A stretch of 14,743 nucleotides of DNA, from assembly GCA_002343455.1 (NCBI GenBank), contig DDSR01000272.1:4988-19730 (forward strand), read 5' to 3'. Each line of letters opens with the position of its first letter. Position 1 is the first letter of the stretch. The notes below the pieces were generated by a model that made no database searches, was not told the DNA's origin, and saw only the letters and a program-made list of their open reading frames with translations. Of the stretch, positions 8,108 through 14,743 are shown piece after piece. A program made the position numbers and the translations under genes. The DNA comes from Deltaproteobacteria bacterium UBA2385. GTDB taxonomy: Bacteria > Myxococcota_A > UBA796 > UBA2385.

Positions 8108-9169
8108 ATGTCCCTCGCCCACGCCCAGCGCGGCCCGCAGTCCTCTCCCGCCTCTGCCCCCAAGGGCCAGGGAGGCGCGGCGCAGGACGCCATCGGAGAG
8201 CTGGTCGACCTCCAGGCCGTGATGGGCAACGGCGCCTTGGCGGCTCACCTGGTCGAGCAGGCCGGCGAGCAGACCTGGGGTCCCAGCTGGCTGCGTGGCC
8301 TGGACCACGCCCGCATCAACCAGCAGGACATCGGCTCGATCGAGGAGGACGGTGACCGCAAGCAGCAAGTCGCCCCCCTGCCCCAGCTGCGCGAGACGCA
8401 CAAGGACAGCAGCTACCAGGACTTCGAGAACGGCGCGGCCTTCGTCCAGGGCCAGGGCGACGAACACGAGGTCAACGCCAACGACGCCAAGCAGGGCTCG
8501 CTGGGCGACTGCTACCTGATCGCCGGCATGATCGCGGTGGCCCGGGCGAACCCCCAGGCCATCAAGGACATCATCAAGGACAACGGCGACGGCACCTTCG
8601 ACGTGACCCTCTACATCCGCACCAGCGCCTACGGGCCGGCGCGGGCGCAGGTGGTGACCGTGGACGCGCGGCTGCCCGTCAAGACCCAGGACAGCCCCCT
8701 CTACGCCAAGGTCGGCGACAAGGCCGACGGCAAGGACGAGCTCTGGCCGGCGCTGATCGAGAAGGCCGTCGCCCAGAAGAAGGGCAGCTACGAGCTGATC
8801 AGCGGCGGGAACATCAACAAGAACGGCTTCAACTTCGCCGGCGCGACCGAGCTGTTGACCGGCAAGCGCGAGAACTACTTCGCCTTCACCCGCCTGGATG
8901 AGGACGACATCCTGCTGATGGCCGCCTTCGCCCTCGAAGACAAGCTGCCGGTCATCTGCTCGACCCGCTCCGACATGGAAGGGGACGAGGCCGCCACCCG
9001 CGAGGCCAACGCGGTCAACGTCTACTGGAACCACGCCTACCCGGTCGAGAGCGTCGACCTGGACAAGCGCACCGTCTCCTTCCAGAACCCCTGGGGCAGT
9101 CACCACGTCAAGGACCTGCCGATCGCTGACGTCAAGCGCTTCTACAGCTCGATCCGCGTCGGTAGCTGA
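8108..9169 (+). CDS. Calpain-family (C2) cysteine protease, putative co-delivered effector
   Basis: This 353-residue protein carries a calpain-like papain fold. QGSLGDCYLIAG matches the calpain QGxLGDCWFLAA motif, with catalytic Cys135. ELWPALIEKA...GSYELI matches the conserved LWPxLxEKAxAKxxGSY segment. NHAYPVESVD gives His309, and FQNPWG gives Asn327, completing the Cys/His/Asn triad. There is no signal peptide and no C2-like or EF-hand extension. The N-terminal tail is polar, with LQAVMGN at 35-41, the same spacing as LHGLLGN in the DUF4157 protein, and both N-termini read MSLA. The ATG at 8108 follows GGAG at 8098-8101 with a 6-nt spacer, a clear ribosome-binding site, 24 nt after the previous stop. 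I infer an intracellular-acting protease delivered by the same route. Bacterial self-processing or maturation of the upstream 2100-residue protein is an alternative. Confidence 0.87.
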   Translation: MSLAHAQRGPQSSPASAPKGQGGAAQDAIGELVDLQAVMGNGALAAHLVEQAGEQTWGPSWLRGLDHARINQQDIGSIEEDGDRKQQVAPLPQLRETHKDSSYQDFENGAAFVQGQGDEHEVNANDAKQGSLGDCYLIAGMIAVARANPQAIKDIIKDNGDGTFDVTLYIRTSAYGPARAQVVTVDARLPVKTQDSPLYAKVGDKADGKDELWPALIEKAVAQKKGSYELISGGNINKNGFNFAGATELLTGKRENYFAFTRLDEDDILLMAAFALEDKLPVICSTRSDMEGDEAATREANAVNVYWNHAYPVESVDLDKRTVSFQNPWGSHHVKDLPIADVKRFYSSIRVGS

Positions 9170-9549
9170 TGACCGGTGTCCCGCTGGCGGCGCTGATCCT
9201 TGCCGCCTGCGCGTCCGGTCGCGCCGCGCCTCCTGCCGCGCCCTCCTCCGTGCCGCCATCACCCGAGAGTCCAGCCATGCCTGCCATCACCGAGACCATC
9301 GACGAGACCACCGTGGGGGACCTGGACGGCCACCGGGTTCCGATGGGGAACATGACCACCGGCAGCTACACCCTGCCCGACGGAAGCACCGCGACGGGGA
9401 CCATCTGCAGCCTGGCCATCACCGAGGGCCCCGGGGTCTTCGTCGGCCTGGGCAGCGAGGTCGTGGTCGGCGGCCGGACCTGGCGCGTGGTCGCCATCGA
9501 GAAGACCCGCGGTGAGCCCGGGTCGGTGACCCTGCAGCGCCAGGACTGA
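9169..9549 (+). CDS. Small putative lipoprotein of unknown function
   Basis: This 126-residue protein starts with a short hydrophobic stretch ending in LAAC, with Cys14 as candidate lipidation site. A Pro/Ala/Ser-rich linker (about 17-36) follows, then a small, probably all-beta domain (about 45-125) with GSYTLPDGSTATGTI, FVGLGSEVVVGG and WRVVAIEKT strands. The signal peptide is weak because the n-region has no Lys or Arg. An internal ATG at 9277 would give a 90-residue cytoplasmic protein lacking the linker, so localisation is uncertain. The ATG at 9169 overlaps the calpain stop by one base (TGATG), and the next gene begins 2 nt after its stop, so it is firmly inside the operon. No family is recognised; an accessory or inhibitor of one of the neighbouring proteases is conceivable but unproven. 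Confidence 0.7.
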   Translation: MTGVPLAALILAACASGRAAPPAAPSSVPPSPESPAMPAITETIDETTVGDLDGHRVPMGNMTTGSYTLPDGSTATGTICSLAITEGPGVFVGLGSEVVVGGRTWRVVAIEKTRGEPGSVTLQRQD

Positions 9550-9551
9550 CG

Positions 9552-12500
9552 GTGTCGGCGGTCCTGCTCCTGGCCCTCTTCGCCTGCCGTTCACCTCCGG
9601 GTCAGACCGACACGACTGCGGGAGCGCCCGCCCAGCCCTTGCCCGCGGCGCGGCTCCTGCCAGCGGCCGACGGCGCCCGCCTCGCCCTGTCGGCCTCGGC
9701 GCCAGCCACAGGCCTGCCCCTCGCCGACGCCGCCCTGGCGGGCCTCGTGTCGGTCCCCCGGCTGTCGGCCGCGGGGCGCTCGGTCCTGGAGCTGGAGCAG
9801 CTGCTCCCGCTCCGCCAGGGCGGCGGCGTGGCCCGCTTCCAGGCGCGGGTCCAGGGCTACCGGGTGCTCGATGGCGAGGTCCGCCTGCTGCTGGACGCTC
9901 GGGGAGGGCTGCGGGCCGCGACCTGGGGCGCCGCCGTGGAGCAGGGCCTGGCCCTGGGCAGCAAGGGGGCGCAGCACCGGCTGGGTCCGACCGCCGCGCT
10001 GCAGGCCTCGCTGCGGGCCCTCGAGGTCTCGGCTAGCGGCGCTAGAGAGATCCAGCTCCGGGGCGAGTGGACCGAGCTCGCCGCGTCGGGCCTCTCCCGC
10101 GCCCGGGCGCGTCGGGTCTGGGAGCATCGTCCACAGGGCCTCCTCCCGGCCTGGGAGGTCGAGCTGTGGACCGCGCCGGCCGACTCGGTCGATGGACTCG
10201 CCCGTCGGCTGGTGGTCCACGCCGAGACCGGCGAGGTCCTCGACCACCAGGATCTCGTGGTCCACGCCGAGGTCGGCTACCGGGTCTTTGTCGACGAGGA
10301 CCTGCGCCCGCTCGACGGGCCGATCGAAGACCTCAGCCCCAACCCGGCCGCCGAGCCCGACGGCCGCGTGCCCGCAGCGGTCGAGCCGGTCCGGGTGTCG
10401 GTCGAGGGGCTCAACACCAACCCCGACGGCCTCGCCGACCCCTGGCTGCCGGACCCGGCGACCGAGAGCAACGGCAACAACGCCGATGCGTACGCCGACC
10501 ACTACGGCCCGGACGGCCTGAGCGACGGGGACCGACGCGCCCCGACCTCGGCCGAAGCGGAGTTCGACTGGATCTACGACACCAGCCTGGGCCCCCTGGA
10601 CGACACCGAGCAGACCGACGCGGCCATCGTACAGGCCTTCTATACCGTAAATTGGTTGCACGACTGGTATTACGATGTGGGCTTCACCGAGGCGCTCGGC
10701 AACGCCCAGCGGGACAACTTCGGGCGGGGAGGGGAGGAGGCGGATCCCTTGCTGATCGAGGCCCAGGACGGGGCCTTCTCCGGCAGCCGCAACAACGCCA
10801 ACATGAGCACGCCCCCCGACGGGAGCTCGCCACGCATGCAGATCTACCTCTGGTCTGCCCGCAGCACCCAGAGCCTCGACGTCGAGCCGGGGGGGCTCTC
10901 TCTGGACACCAACACGGCGGCCTTCGGACCCAGCGCCTTTTCGATCGAGGCGCCCCTGGCGCTGCCGGGCAGCGATCCCGAGGCTTGCCTGGGCGTCGAC
11001 GCCGACGTCAGCGGCGCCATCGTGCTGATCGAGCGCGGGACCTGCACCTTCGTTCAGAAGGTCCAGGCGGCCCAGGATGCCGGCGCCAGCGGCGTGATCA
11101 TCGCCAACAACGTCCCCGGGGCCGGAGCGAACACGCTGGGGGGCAGCTCCAGCGAGATCGAGATCGGTGTCTACAGCGTCAGCTACGAGGACGGGCTGAC
11201 CCTCTTCGAGCTGGTGGAGACCGAGGAGGAGGTCCTGGCCACGATGATCCGGGACCCGGGGGTCGAGGTCGACGGCTCGCTCGACGCGACGGTGGTGGCC
11301 CACGAGTGGGGGCACTACCTGCTGGGCCGCCTGGTCGGCTGCGGCACGACCCAGTGCGGGGCCATCAACGAAGGCCACGCCGACTTCGTGGCCCTGTCCA
11401 TGATGCTGCGCGAAGCCGACGACCTCGAAGGCGCCTACGCCGTCGGGACCCACGCCACCGCCGGCTACTCCACCGACCCGGCCTGGTTCGGGATCCGCCG
11501 GGTGGCCTACAGCGTCGACCCGGCCATCAACGCCCTCTCCTTCCGGCACATCAGCGACGGCGAGCCGCTGCCCGACAGCCACCCGGTCGTGCCCAGCGGC
11601 AACGCCAACTCCTCGGTCCACAACGCCGGAGAGATCTGGGCCAGCAGCATGCACGAGGCCCAGGTGGCGATCCTCTCCGCCCGCGAGGCGGATGGACGCA
11701 CCTTCATCGAGGCGCAGCAGCGTGTCTCCGAGATCCTGGTCGGCGGCCTCGCCCTGGTGGCCAGCGATCCCACCTACACCGAGCTGCGCGACGCCCTGAT
11801 CGCGGTCGCGGCGGTCGACAGCGAGGCCGACGCCCTGGCCATCGCCGAGGCCTTCGCCCGACGCGGGATGGGCTCCTGCGCCGTCTCTCCGGACCGCAAT
11901 TCCACCACCCTGACGGGGGTGGTCGAGCACGACGCCCTCGCCCCGCGGGTCTCGATCCTCTCCCTGGCGCTGGACGACAGCCTGGGGAGCTGCGACGACG
12001 ACGGCGTCCTGGACGGAGGAGAGCTGGGCCTCGTCCGGATCGAGCTGGCCAACAGCGGATCGGCCCTCTTGGAAGGGGCCGAGCTGCAGCTCCGCATCGA
12101 GGAGTCCTTGCCGGGCCTGGAGCTCGACCCCGAGGCCCTCCATGCCCTGCCCTCGGTCGATCCCTGGAGCAGCGCCGTGTTCGAGCTCCCGGTGCGCATC
12201 GAGCGCTCCTCGGTCGAGCCGGGCTCGGCCGGCCTCGCGGCGACGGTCCTGGCGCCGACCGCCTGCGAGACCGAGGTCGAGCAGCGCCTCTGGGTCCGCA
12301 GCGAGTCCGACCGGGTCCCAGCCTCGTCCTTCGAAGAGCGCTTCGAGGTCGCCGACGGCGGCTGGACCGTGGAAGGGGACGACGGCGGCGAGATCTGGTC
12401 CCAGGTCGATGCCGGCGAGGGGACCGGGAGCTGGGTCGGCCTGGATGTCAGCGGCGTGACCGACAGCCGGCTGATCAGCCCGGCGATCGTCGCCGCCAAG

Positions 12501-13418
12501 GAGGCCGACCTCGTGCTCACCCTCGAGCATCGCTACGACTTCGAGTTCGACCGGACGGCCGCCTGGGACGGCGGCGTGATCGAGCTGAGCGTCGACGGCG
12601 GGGAGTGGCAGGACATCTCGGCCTGGGTCGACCCGGGCTACACCCACGTCCTGACGACGATCGCCGACAACCCGCTGGGCGACCGATCGGCCTTCTCGGC
12701 CAAGAACCCGTCCTGGCCGGGGACCGACACCTTGAGCTTGAACCTGGGCGAGGCGTTGGAGGGGCGCTCGCTCCGCTTCTCGCTGCGCATCGGGACCGAC
12801 CAGGCCGCCTCGGCCCCGGGCTGGGAGCTCTTCACGGTGATCGTCGACGGCGCGGCCGAGGCGCCCTTCGCCTCCTGGGCGGCCGATGCCACCGACTGCA
12901 ACCTCCCGCCCGTCGCGCAGGCGGGCGCCGACCTCAGCCTCTACGAGGGCGAGACGGCGCTCGTCGACGGCAGCGCCTCGACCGATCCCTTCGACGAGGC
13001 CCTCAGCTTCACCTGGAGCGTCCCCGACGGTGCGCCCGTCGCGCTCTCCGACCCCAGCCTGGTCGCCCCGACGCTGACCGCGCTGGAGGTGGAGGTCGAC
13101 ACCCCCGTCGAGCTGACCCTCACCGTCAGCGACGGCGAAGGCACCGCCTCGGACACCCTGACGGTGCAGGTCCTGGCCCAGGCGGAGGACTCCGGGACGA
13201 GCGACGGGGGAGGGGAGAGTCCCGATGGGGGAGCCGAACCCGGCGACGGGGGAGGGGAGAGCCCCGACGGGGGAGCCGAGGCCGACGGCGGCGCGGAGGA
13301 GGTCAAGGACGAGAGCTGCGGCGGCTGCCAGACGGCGGGCGGCGCGGGCCTCCTGACGCTGCTGCTGCCGACCTTCCTGGCCCTCCGCCGCCGCCGCCGC
13401 CCGGGTGCCACCAGCTAG
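9552..13418 (+). CDS. Secreted M36 (fungalysin-type) zinc metalloprotease with PA, MAM-like and PKD domains and MYXO-CTERM-like tail
   Basis: This 1288-residue exported protease has, in order: a hydrophobic N-terminus ending in LFAC (Cys12, possible lipobox); a fungalysin-type propeptide (about 60-250, including RVLDGEVRLLLD); the M36 N-lobe (about 295-460) with NWLHDWYYDVGFTE, RDNFGRGG and NNANMSTPPDG; an inserted PA domain (about 474-557, IVLIERGTCTFVQKVQAAQDAGA); the active site H584-EWG-H588 with third ligand E607 in NEGHAD; an Ig/CARDB-like module (about 800-925); an immune-inhibitor-A/MAM-like beta-sandwich (about 927-1105); a PKD-type domain (about 1118-1208); a Gly/Asp-rich spacer; and a C-terminal SCGGC, hydrophobic helix and RRRRR run, as in MYXO-CTERM. 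It likely degrades extracellular protein and may be tethered to, then released from, the outer membrane. The GTG at 9552 follows AGGA at 9542-9545. Confidence 0.92.
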   Translation: MSAVLLLALFACRSPPGQTDTTAGAPAQPLPAARLLPAADGARLALSASAPATGLPLADAALAGLVSVPRLSAAGRSVLELEQLLPLRQGGGVARFQARVQGYRVLDGEVRLLLDARGGLRAATWGAAVEQGLALGSKGAQHRLGPTAALQASLRALEVSASGAREIQLRGEWTELAASGLSRARARRVWEHRPQGLLPAWEVELWTAPADSVDGLARRLVVHAETGEVLDHQDLVVHAEVGYRVFVDEDLRPLDGPIEDLSPNPAAEPDGRVPAAVEPVRVSVEGLNTNPDGLADPWLPDPATESNGNNADAYADHYGPDGLSDGDRRAPTSAEAEFDWIYDTSLGPLDDTEQTDAAIVQAFYTVNWLHDWYYDVGFTEALGNAQRDNFGRGGEEADPLLIEAQDGAFSGSRNNANMSTPPDGSSPRMQIYLWSARSTQSLDVEPGGLSLDTNTAAFGPSAFSIEAPLALPGSDPEACLGVDADVSGAIVLIERGTCTFVQKVQAAQDAGASGVIIANNVPGAGANTLGGSSSEIEIGVYSVSYEDGLTLFELVETEEEVLATMIRDPGVEVDGSLDATVVAHEWGHYLLGRLVGCGTTQCGAINEGHADFVALSMMLREADDLEGAYAVGTHATAGYSTDPAWFGIRRVAYSVDPAINALSFRHISDGEPLPDSHPVVPSGNANSSVHNAGEIWASSMHEAQVAILSAREADGRTFIEAQQRVSEILVGGLALVASDPTYTELRDALIAVAAVDSEADALAIAEAFARRGMGSCAVSPDRNSTTLTGVVEHDALAPRVSILSLALDDSLGSCDDDGVLDGGELGLVRIELANSGSALLEGAELQLRIEESLPGLELDPEALHALPSVDPWSSAVFELPVRIERSSVEPGSAGLAATVLAPTACETEVEQRLWVRSESDRVPASSFEERFEVADGGWTVEGDDGGEIWSQVDAGEGTGSWVGLDVSGVTDSRLISPAIVAAKEADLVLTLEHRYDFEFDRTAAWDGGVIELSVDGGEWQDISAWVDPGYTHVLTTIADNPLGDRSAFSAKNPSWPGTDTLSLNLGEALEGRSLRFSLRIGTDQAASAPGWELFTVIVDGAAEAPFASWAADATDCNLPPVAQAGADLSLYEGETALVDGSASTDPFDEALSFTWSVPDGAPVALSDPSLVAPTLTALEVEVDTPVELTLTVSDGEGTASDTLTVQVLAQAEDSGTSDGGGESPDGGAEPGDGGGESPDGGAEADGGAEEVKDESCGGCQTAGGAGLLTLLLPTFLALRRRRRPGATS
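13201..13279 (+). repeat. Two 37-bp near-identical units in the M36 linker
   Basis: Units at 13201-13237 and 13243-13279 (42-bp period, 14 codons) differ at two bases, both C/T, and encode repeated DGGGESPDGGAE. They form the Gly/Asp-rich spacer between the PKD domain and the C-terminal sorting tail. The in-frame period suggests slippage that can change spacer length without breaking the frame. Confidence 0.88.
13317..13418 (+). other. MYXO-CTERM-like C-terminal sorting signal
   Basis: The last 33 residues of the M36 protease contain Cys1256 and Cys1259 (CGGC), a Gly/Ala turn, a hydrophobic stretch (LLTLLLPTFLAL) and five consecutive Arg. This is the tripartite layout of MYXO-CTERM signals described in Myxococcota, where the Cys is thought to be processed for surface attachment. 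Confidence 0.8.
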
Positions 13419-13439
13419 TTCCCCATGGCGCTGTAGCTA

Positions 13440-13450
13440 GTGCCTGGCAC
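13440..13450. promoter_or_regulatory. 11-bp perfect palindrome, possible operator
   Basis: GTGCCTGGCAC has perfect 5-bp arms around a single T, in the gap between the M36 stop and the NMO/PKS gene. The one-base centre makes it unsuitable as an RNA hairpin, but it could bind a dimeric regulator. No clear sigma70 boxes accompany it, and 11 bp in GC-rich DNA can be chance. The rest of the 110-bp gap shows no hairpin-plus-T-tract terminator. Confidence 0.25.
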
Positions 13451-13528
13451 GGGCTGGTCAAAGATTTGTCGCCACACCCACCGAATGGCCGTTCAGTCCG
13501 GTACCATGCACGGCCCGCCGGCGAGCCC

Positions 13529-14743
13529 ATGACCGCAGACCCCCATCGCATCCTGGCCATCAGCCCCTTCGAGCGTCCTGACGTGGATCTCGTGCGCACG
13601 ATCGCGCGCGGCGGTCGCCTCGCGGTGCTCGATCTGGGCCACGATCCCCGGGCGGCGCGCCGGGCGCTGGCCGAGCTGGGTCGCGCGGGCCTGCCCTTCG
13701 GGGTGCTCATCCGAGACCCCGCCTTCGAGGCGCGGCTGCTCCCGCCTGCCGTGGAGCAGGTGGTGCTGGCGCCCGGGCTCTCGCCCAGGGCCTACGCCTC
13801 GCGCATGACCCTCTGCCAGGTTCGCTCCCAGGAAGAGGCCGACCGGGCGGCTGCGGAGGGCGCCGGCGGGCTCATCGCCAAGGGCTGGGAGGCCGGCGGG
13901 CAGGTCGGAGAGGAGACCGCCTTCGTGCTCTGCCAGCGCCTCGTGGCCCGCAGCCCCCTGCCGGTCTGGGTCCAGGGCGGCTTCGGGGGCCTGGGGGCTG
14001 CCGCCTGCATCGCCGGAGGAGCCGCCGGGGTCGTCTTCGACGACGCCCTGGCCCTGGTGCGAGAGGCCAGCACCCCCGGCCCGCTGCGCGAGGCGCTGGC
14101 CTCCATGGACGGCAGCGAGACGACGGTGGTGGACGGGGTCCGCGGCTGGCGCCGGCCCGGCCGGTCCTCCGATGCCCCCCTGCACCTGGGTGGGGGCGCA
14201 GCCTTTGCCGCCGGGCTGGCCCAGCGGTGGCCCTCTGCGCTCTCGCTGTTGGCCGGGGTCGAGGCCGAGATCGACCGCGCGCTGAGCCTGGCCGCCAGCG
14301 CGCCGCCCTTCGAGCGGGACAACGCCCTGGCCCGCTCCTGGAGCCTGCCCTGGCCGATCGCCCAGGGCCCGATGACCCGGGTCAGCGACGGGCCAGCCTT
14401 CGCCAAGGCGGTCAGCGATGGCGGGGCCCTGCCCTTCATCGCCCTGGCCCTGATGCGCGGAGGGGCCGCCCGAACGGTGCTAGGCCAGACCGCGGCGCTG
14501 CTCGCGGGCCGGACCTGGGGCGTCGGAATCCTCGGCTTCGTGCCCGCCGAGCTCCGCGAGGAGCAGCTCGCCGTGCTGCGGGAGATCCGCCCGCCGGTGG
14601 TGCTGATCGCCGGCGGCCGCCCCTCTCAGGCCCGCGCCCTGGAGGAGGAGGGCATCGAGACCTGGCTGCATGTGCCTTCGCCGGGGCTGCTGGACCTGTA
14701 CCTGCGCGAGGGCGCGCGTCGCTTCGTCTTCGAGGGCCGCGAG
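13529..14743 (+). CDS. N-terminal part of a multidomain PKS / PUFA-synthase-like protein with tandem nitronate monooxygenase modules (3' end outside window)
   Basis: The frame is open from the ATG at 13529 to the right edge (405 codons) with no stop. The first part (about 1-200) is an NMO-like TIM-barrel: ISPFERPDVDLV, a GLIAKGWEAGGQVGEETAFVL segment (118-125 matches the family's flavin-site G-x-E-A-G-G), PVWVQGGFG and CIAGGAAGVVFD. After MDGSETTVVDG and a helical linker, a second NMO barrel starts at about residue 274 with PWPIAQGPMTRVSD, ALPFIALALMRGG, WGVGILGFV, IAGGRPSQARALE and FEGRE at the edge. In Myxococcota this paired arrangement heads very large ketoacyl-synthase/acyltransferase proteins of the PUFA-synthase or PKS type. 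The later domains are inferred, not seen. The start is moderately uncertain: only a weak GGCGAG precedes the ATG. It probably has its own promoter and is unrelated to the toxin operon. Confidence 0.8.
   Translation, partial: MTADPHRILAISPFERPDVDLVRTIARGGRLAVLDLGHDPRAARRALAELGRAGLPFGVLIRDPAFEARLLPPAVEQVVLAPGLSPRAYASRMTLCQVRSQEEADRAAAEGAGGLIAKGWEAGGQVGEETAFVLCQRLVARSPLPVWVQGGFGGLGAAACIAGGAAGVVFDDALALVREASTPGPLREALASMDGSETTVVDGVRGWRRPGRSSDAPLHLGGGAAFAAGLAQRWPSALSLLAGVEAEIDRALSLAASAPPFERDNALARSWSLPWPIAQGPMTRVSDGPAFAKAVSDGGALPFIALALMRGGAARTVLGQTAALLAGRTWGVGILGFVPAELREEQLAVLREIRPPVVLIAGGRPSQARALEEEGIETWLHVPSPGLLDLYLREGARRFVFEGRE

Noticed and set aside
9591..12647. A 1018-codon - strand frame opposite the M36 gene, and a 627-codon one at 7379-9262
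   Set aside because: Same antisense-register artefact of G/C-biased codon use. The + strand frames carry complete catalytic motifs and operon-like junctions, while the antisense translations show none.
13413..13440. AGCTAG repeated at 13413-13418 and 13435-13440, flanking 16 bp
   Set aside because: Six-base copies are too short to be attachment sites or target-site duplications, and no mobile gene lies between or beside them.
13445..13460. Sigma54-like -24 element TGGCACG
   Set aside because: The -12 element at the required spacing reads GGTCA instead of TTGCA and lacks the essential GC, so it is not a credible sigma54 promoter.
13485..13532. Short 15-codon frame (or 8 codons from the ATG at 13506) overlapping the NMO/PKS start by ATGA
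   Set aside because: It could be an upstream coupling leader, but it has no ribosome-binding site and no distinctive peptide; frames of this length occur by chance.
1..14743. CRISPR arrays, tRNA or rRNA genes, insertion sequences and transposases
   Set aside because: No regularly spaced repeats, no tRNA- or rRNA-like sequence and no transposase motifs were seen; the window is almost fully covered by + strand coding sequence.

Overview
The window reads as chromosomal DNA from a high-GC Myxococcota (deltaproteobacterial-lineage) bacterium. The reasons are strong G/C bias at third codon positions, an M36 fungalysin-type protease ending in a MYXO-CTERM-like sorting tail (C-rich motif, hydrophobic helix, Arg run), and the start of a giant polyketide/PUFA-synthase-like protein with tandem nitronate-monooxygenase (NMO) modules, an architecture typical of that group. 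All supported genes are on the + strand. The assignment is inference from protein families; no rRNA or tRNA is present.

Layout. (1) 1-1031: the 3' end of a peptide deformylase gene, overlapped by 4 nt by a leucine-carboxyl-methyltransferase-family SAM methyltransferase. (2) 1032-1094: a short gap with a good sigma70-like promoter. (3) 1095-13418: five tightly packed genes that look like one operon (4-nt overlap, 24-nt gap, 1-nt overlap, 2-nt gap). They are a 2100-residue DUF4157/eCIS_core protein, an unrecognised 229-residue protein, a calpain-family cysteine protease, a small putative lipoprotein, and a large secreted M36 metalloprotease. (4) 13419-13528: a gap with a perfect 11-bp palindrome but no convincing terminator. 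(5) 13529 to the end: the N-terminal 405 residues of an NMO/PKS-type multidomain protein that continues outside the window.

The centre of interest is the 12.3-kb operon. Its first gene joins an eCIS-type N-terminal domain (HEVTH), an acidic linker, a long Ala-rich helical stalk, several annexin-like repeats with GxGTDE calcium-loop motifs, a hydrophobic segment, and a C-terminal ADP-ribosyltransferase domain with the R...STA...ExE signature. The third gene carries a complete calpain Cys/His/Asn triad. Its N-terminus shares an L-(Q/H)-x3-GN motif with the first gene, as expected if both proteins enter the same delivery machine. No sheath, tube, baseplate or ATPase gene of an injection system lies in the window, so the delivery system, if any, is encoded elsewhere. 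My working reading is an effector island for an extracellular contractile injection system (eCIS) or related exporter, with two enzymatic payloads (ADP-ribosylation and proteolysis) built from eukaryote-like, calcium-associated modules, plus envelope or secreted accessory proteins. The 229-residue protein is a candidate immunity or loading partner, on position alone.
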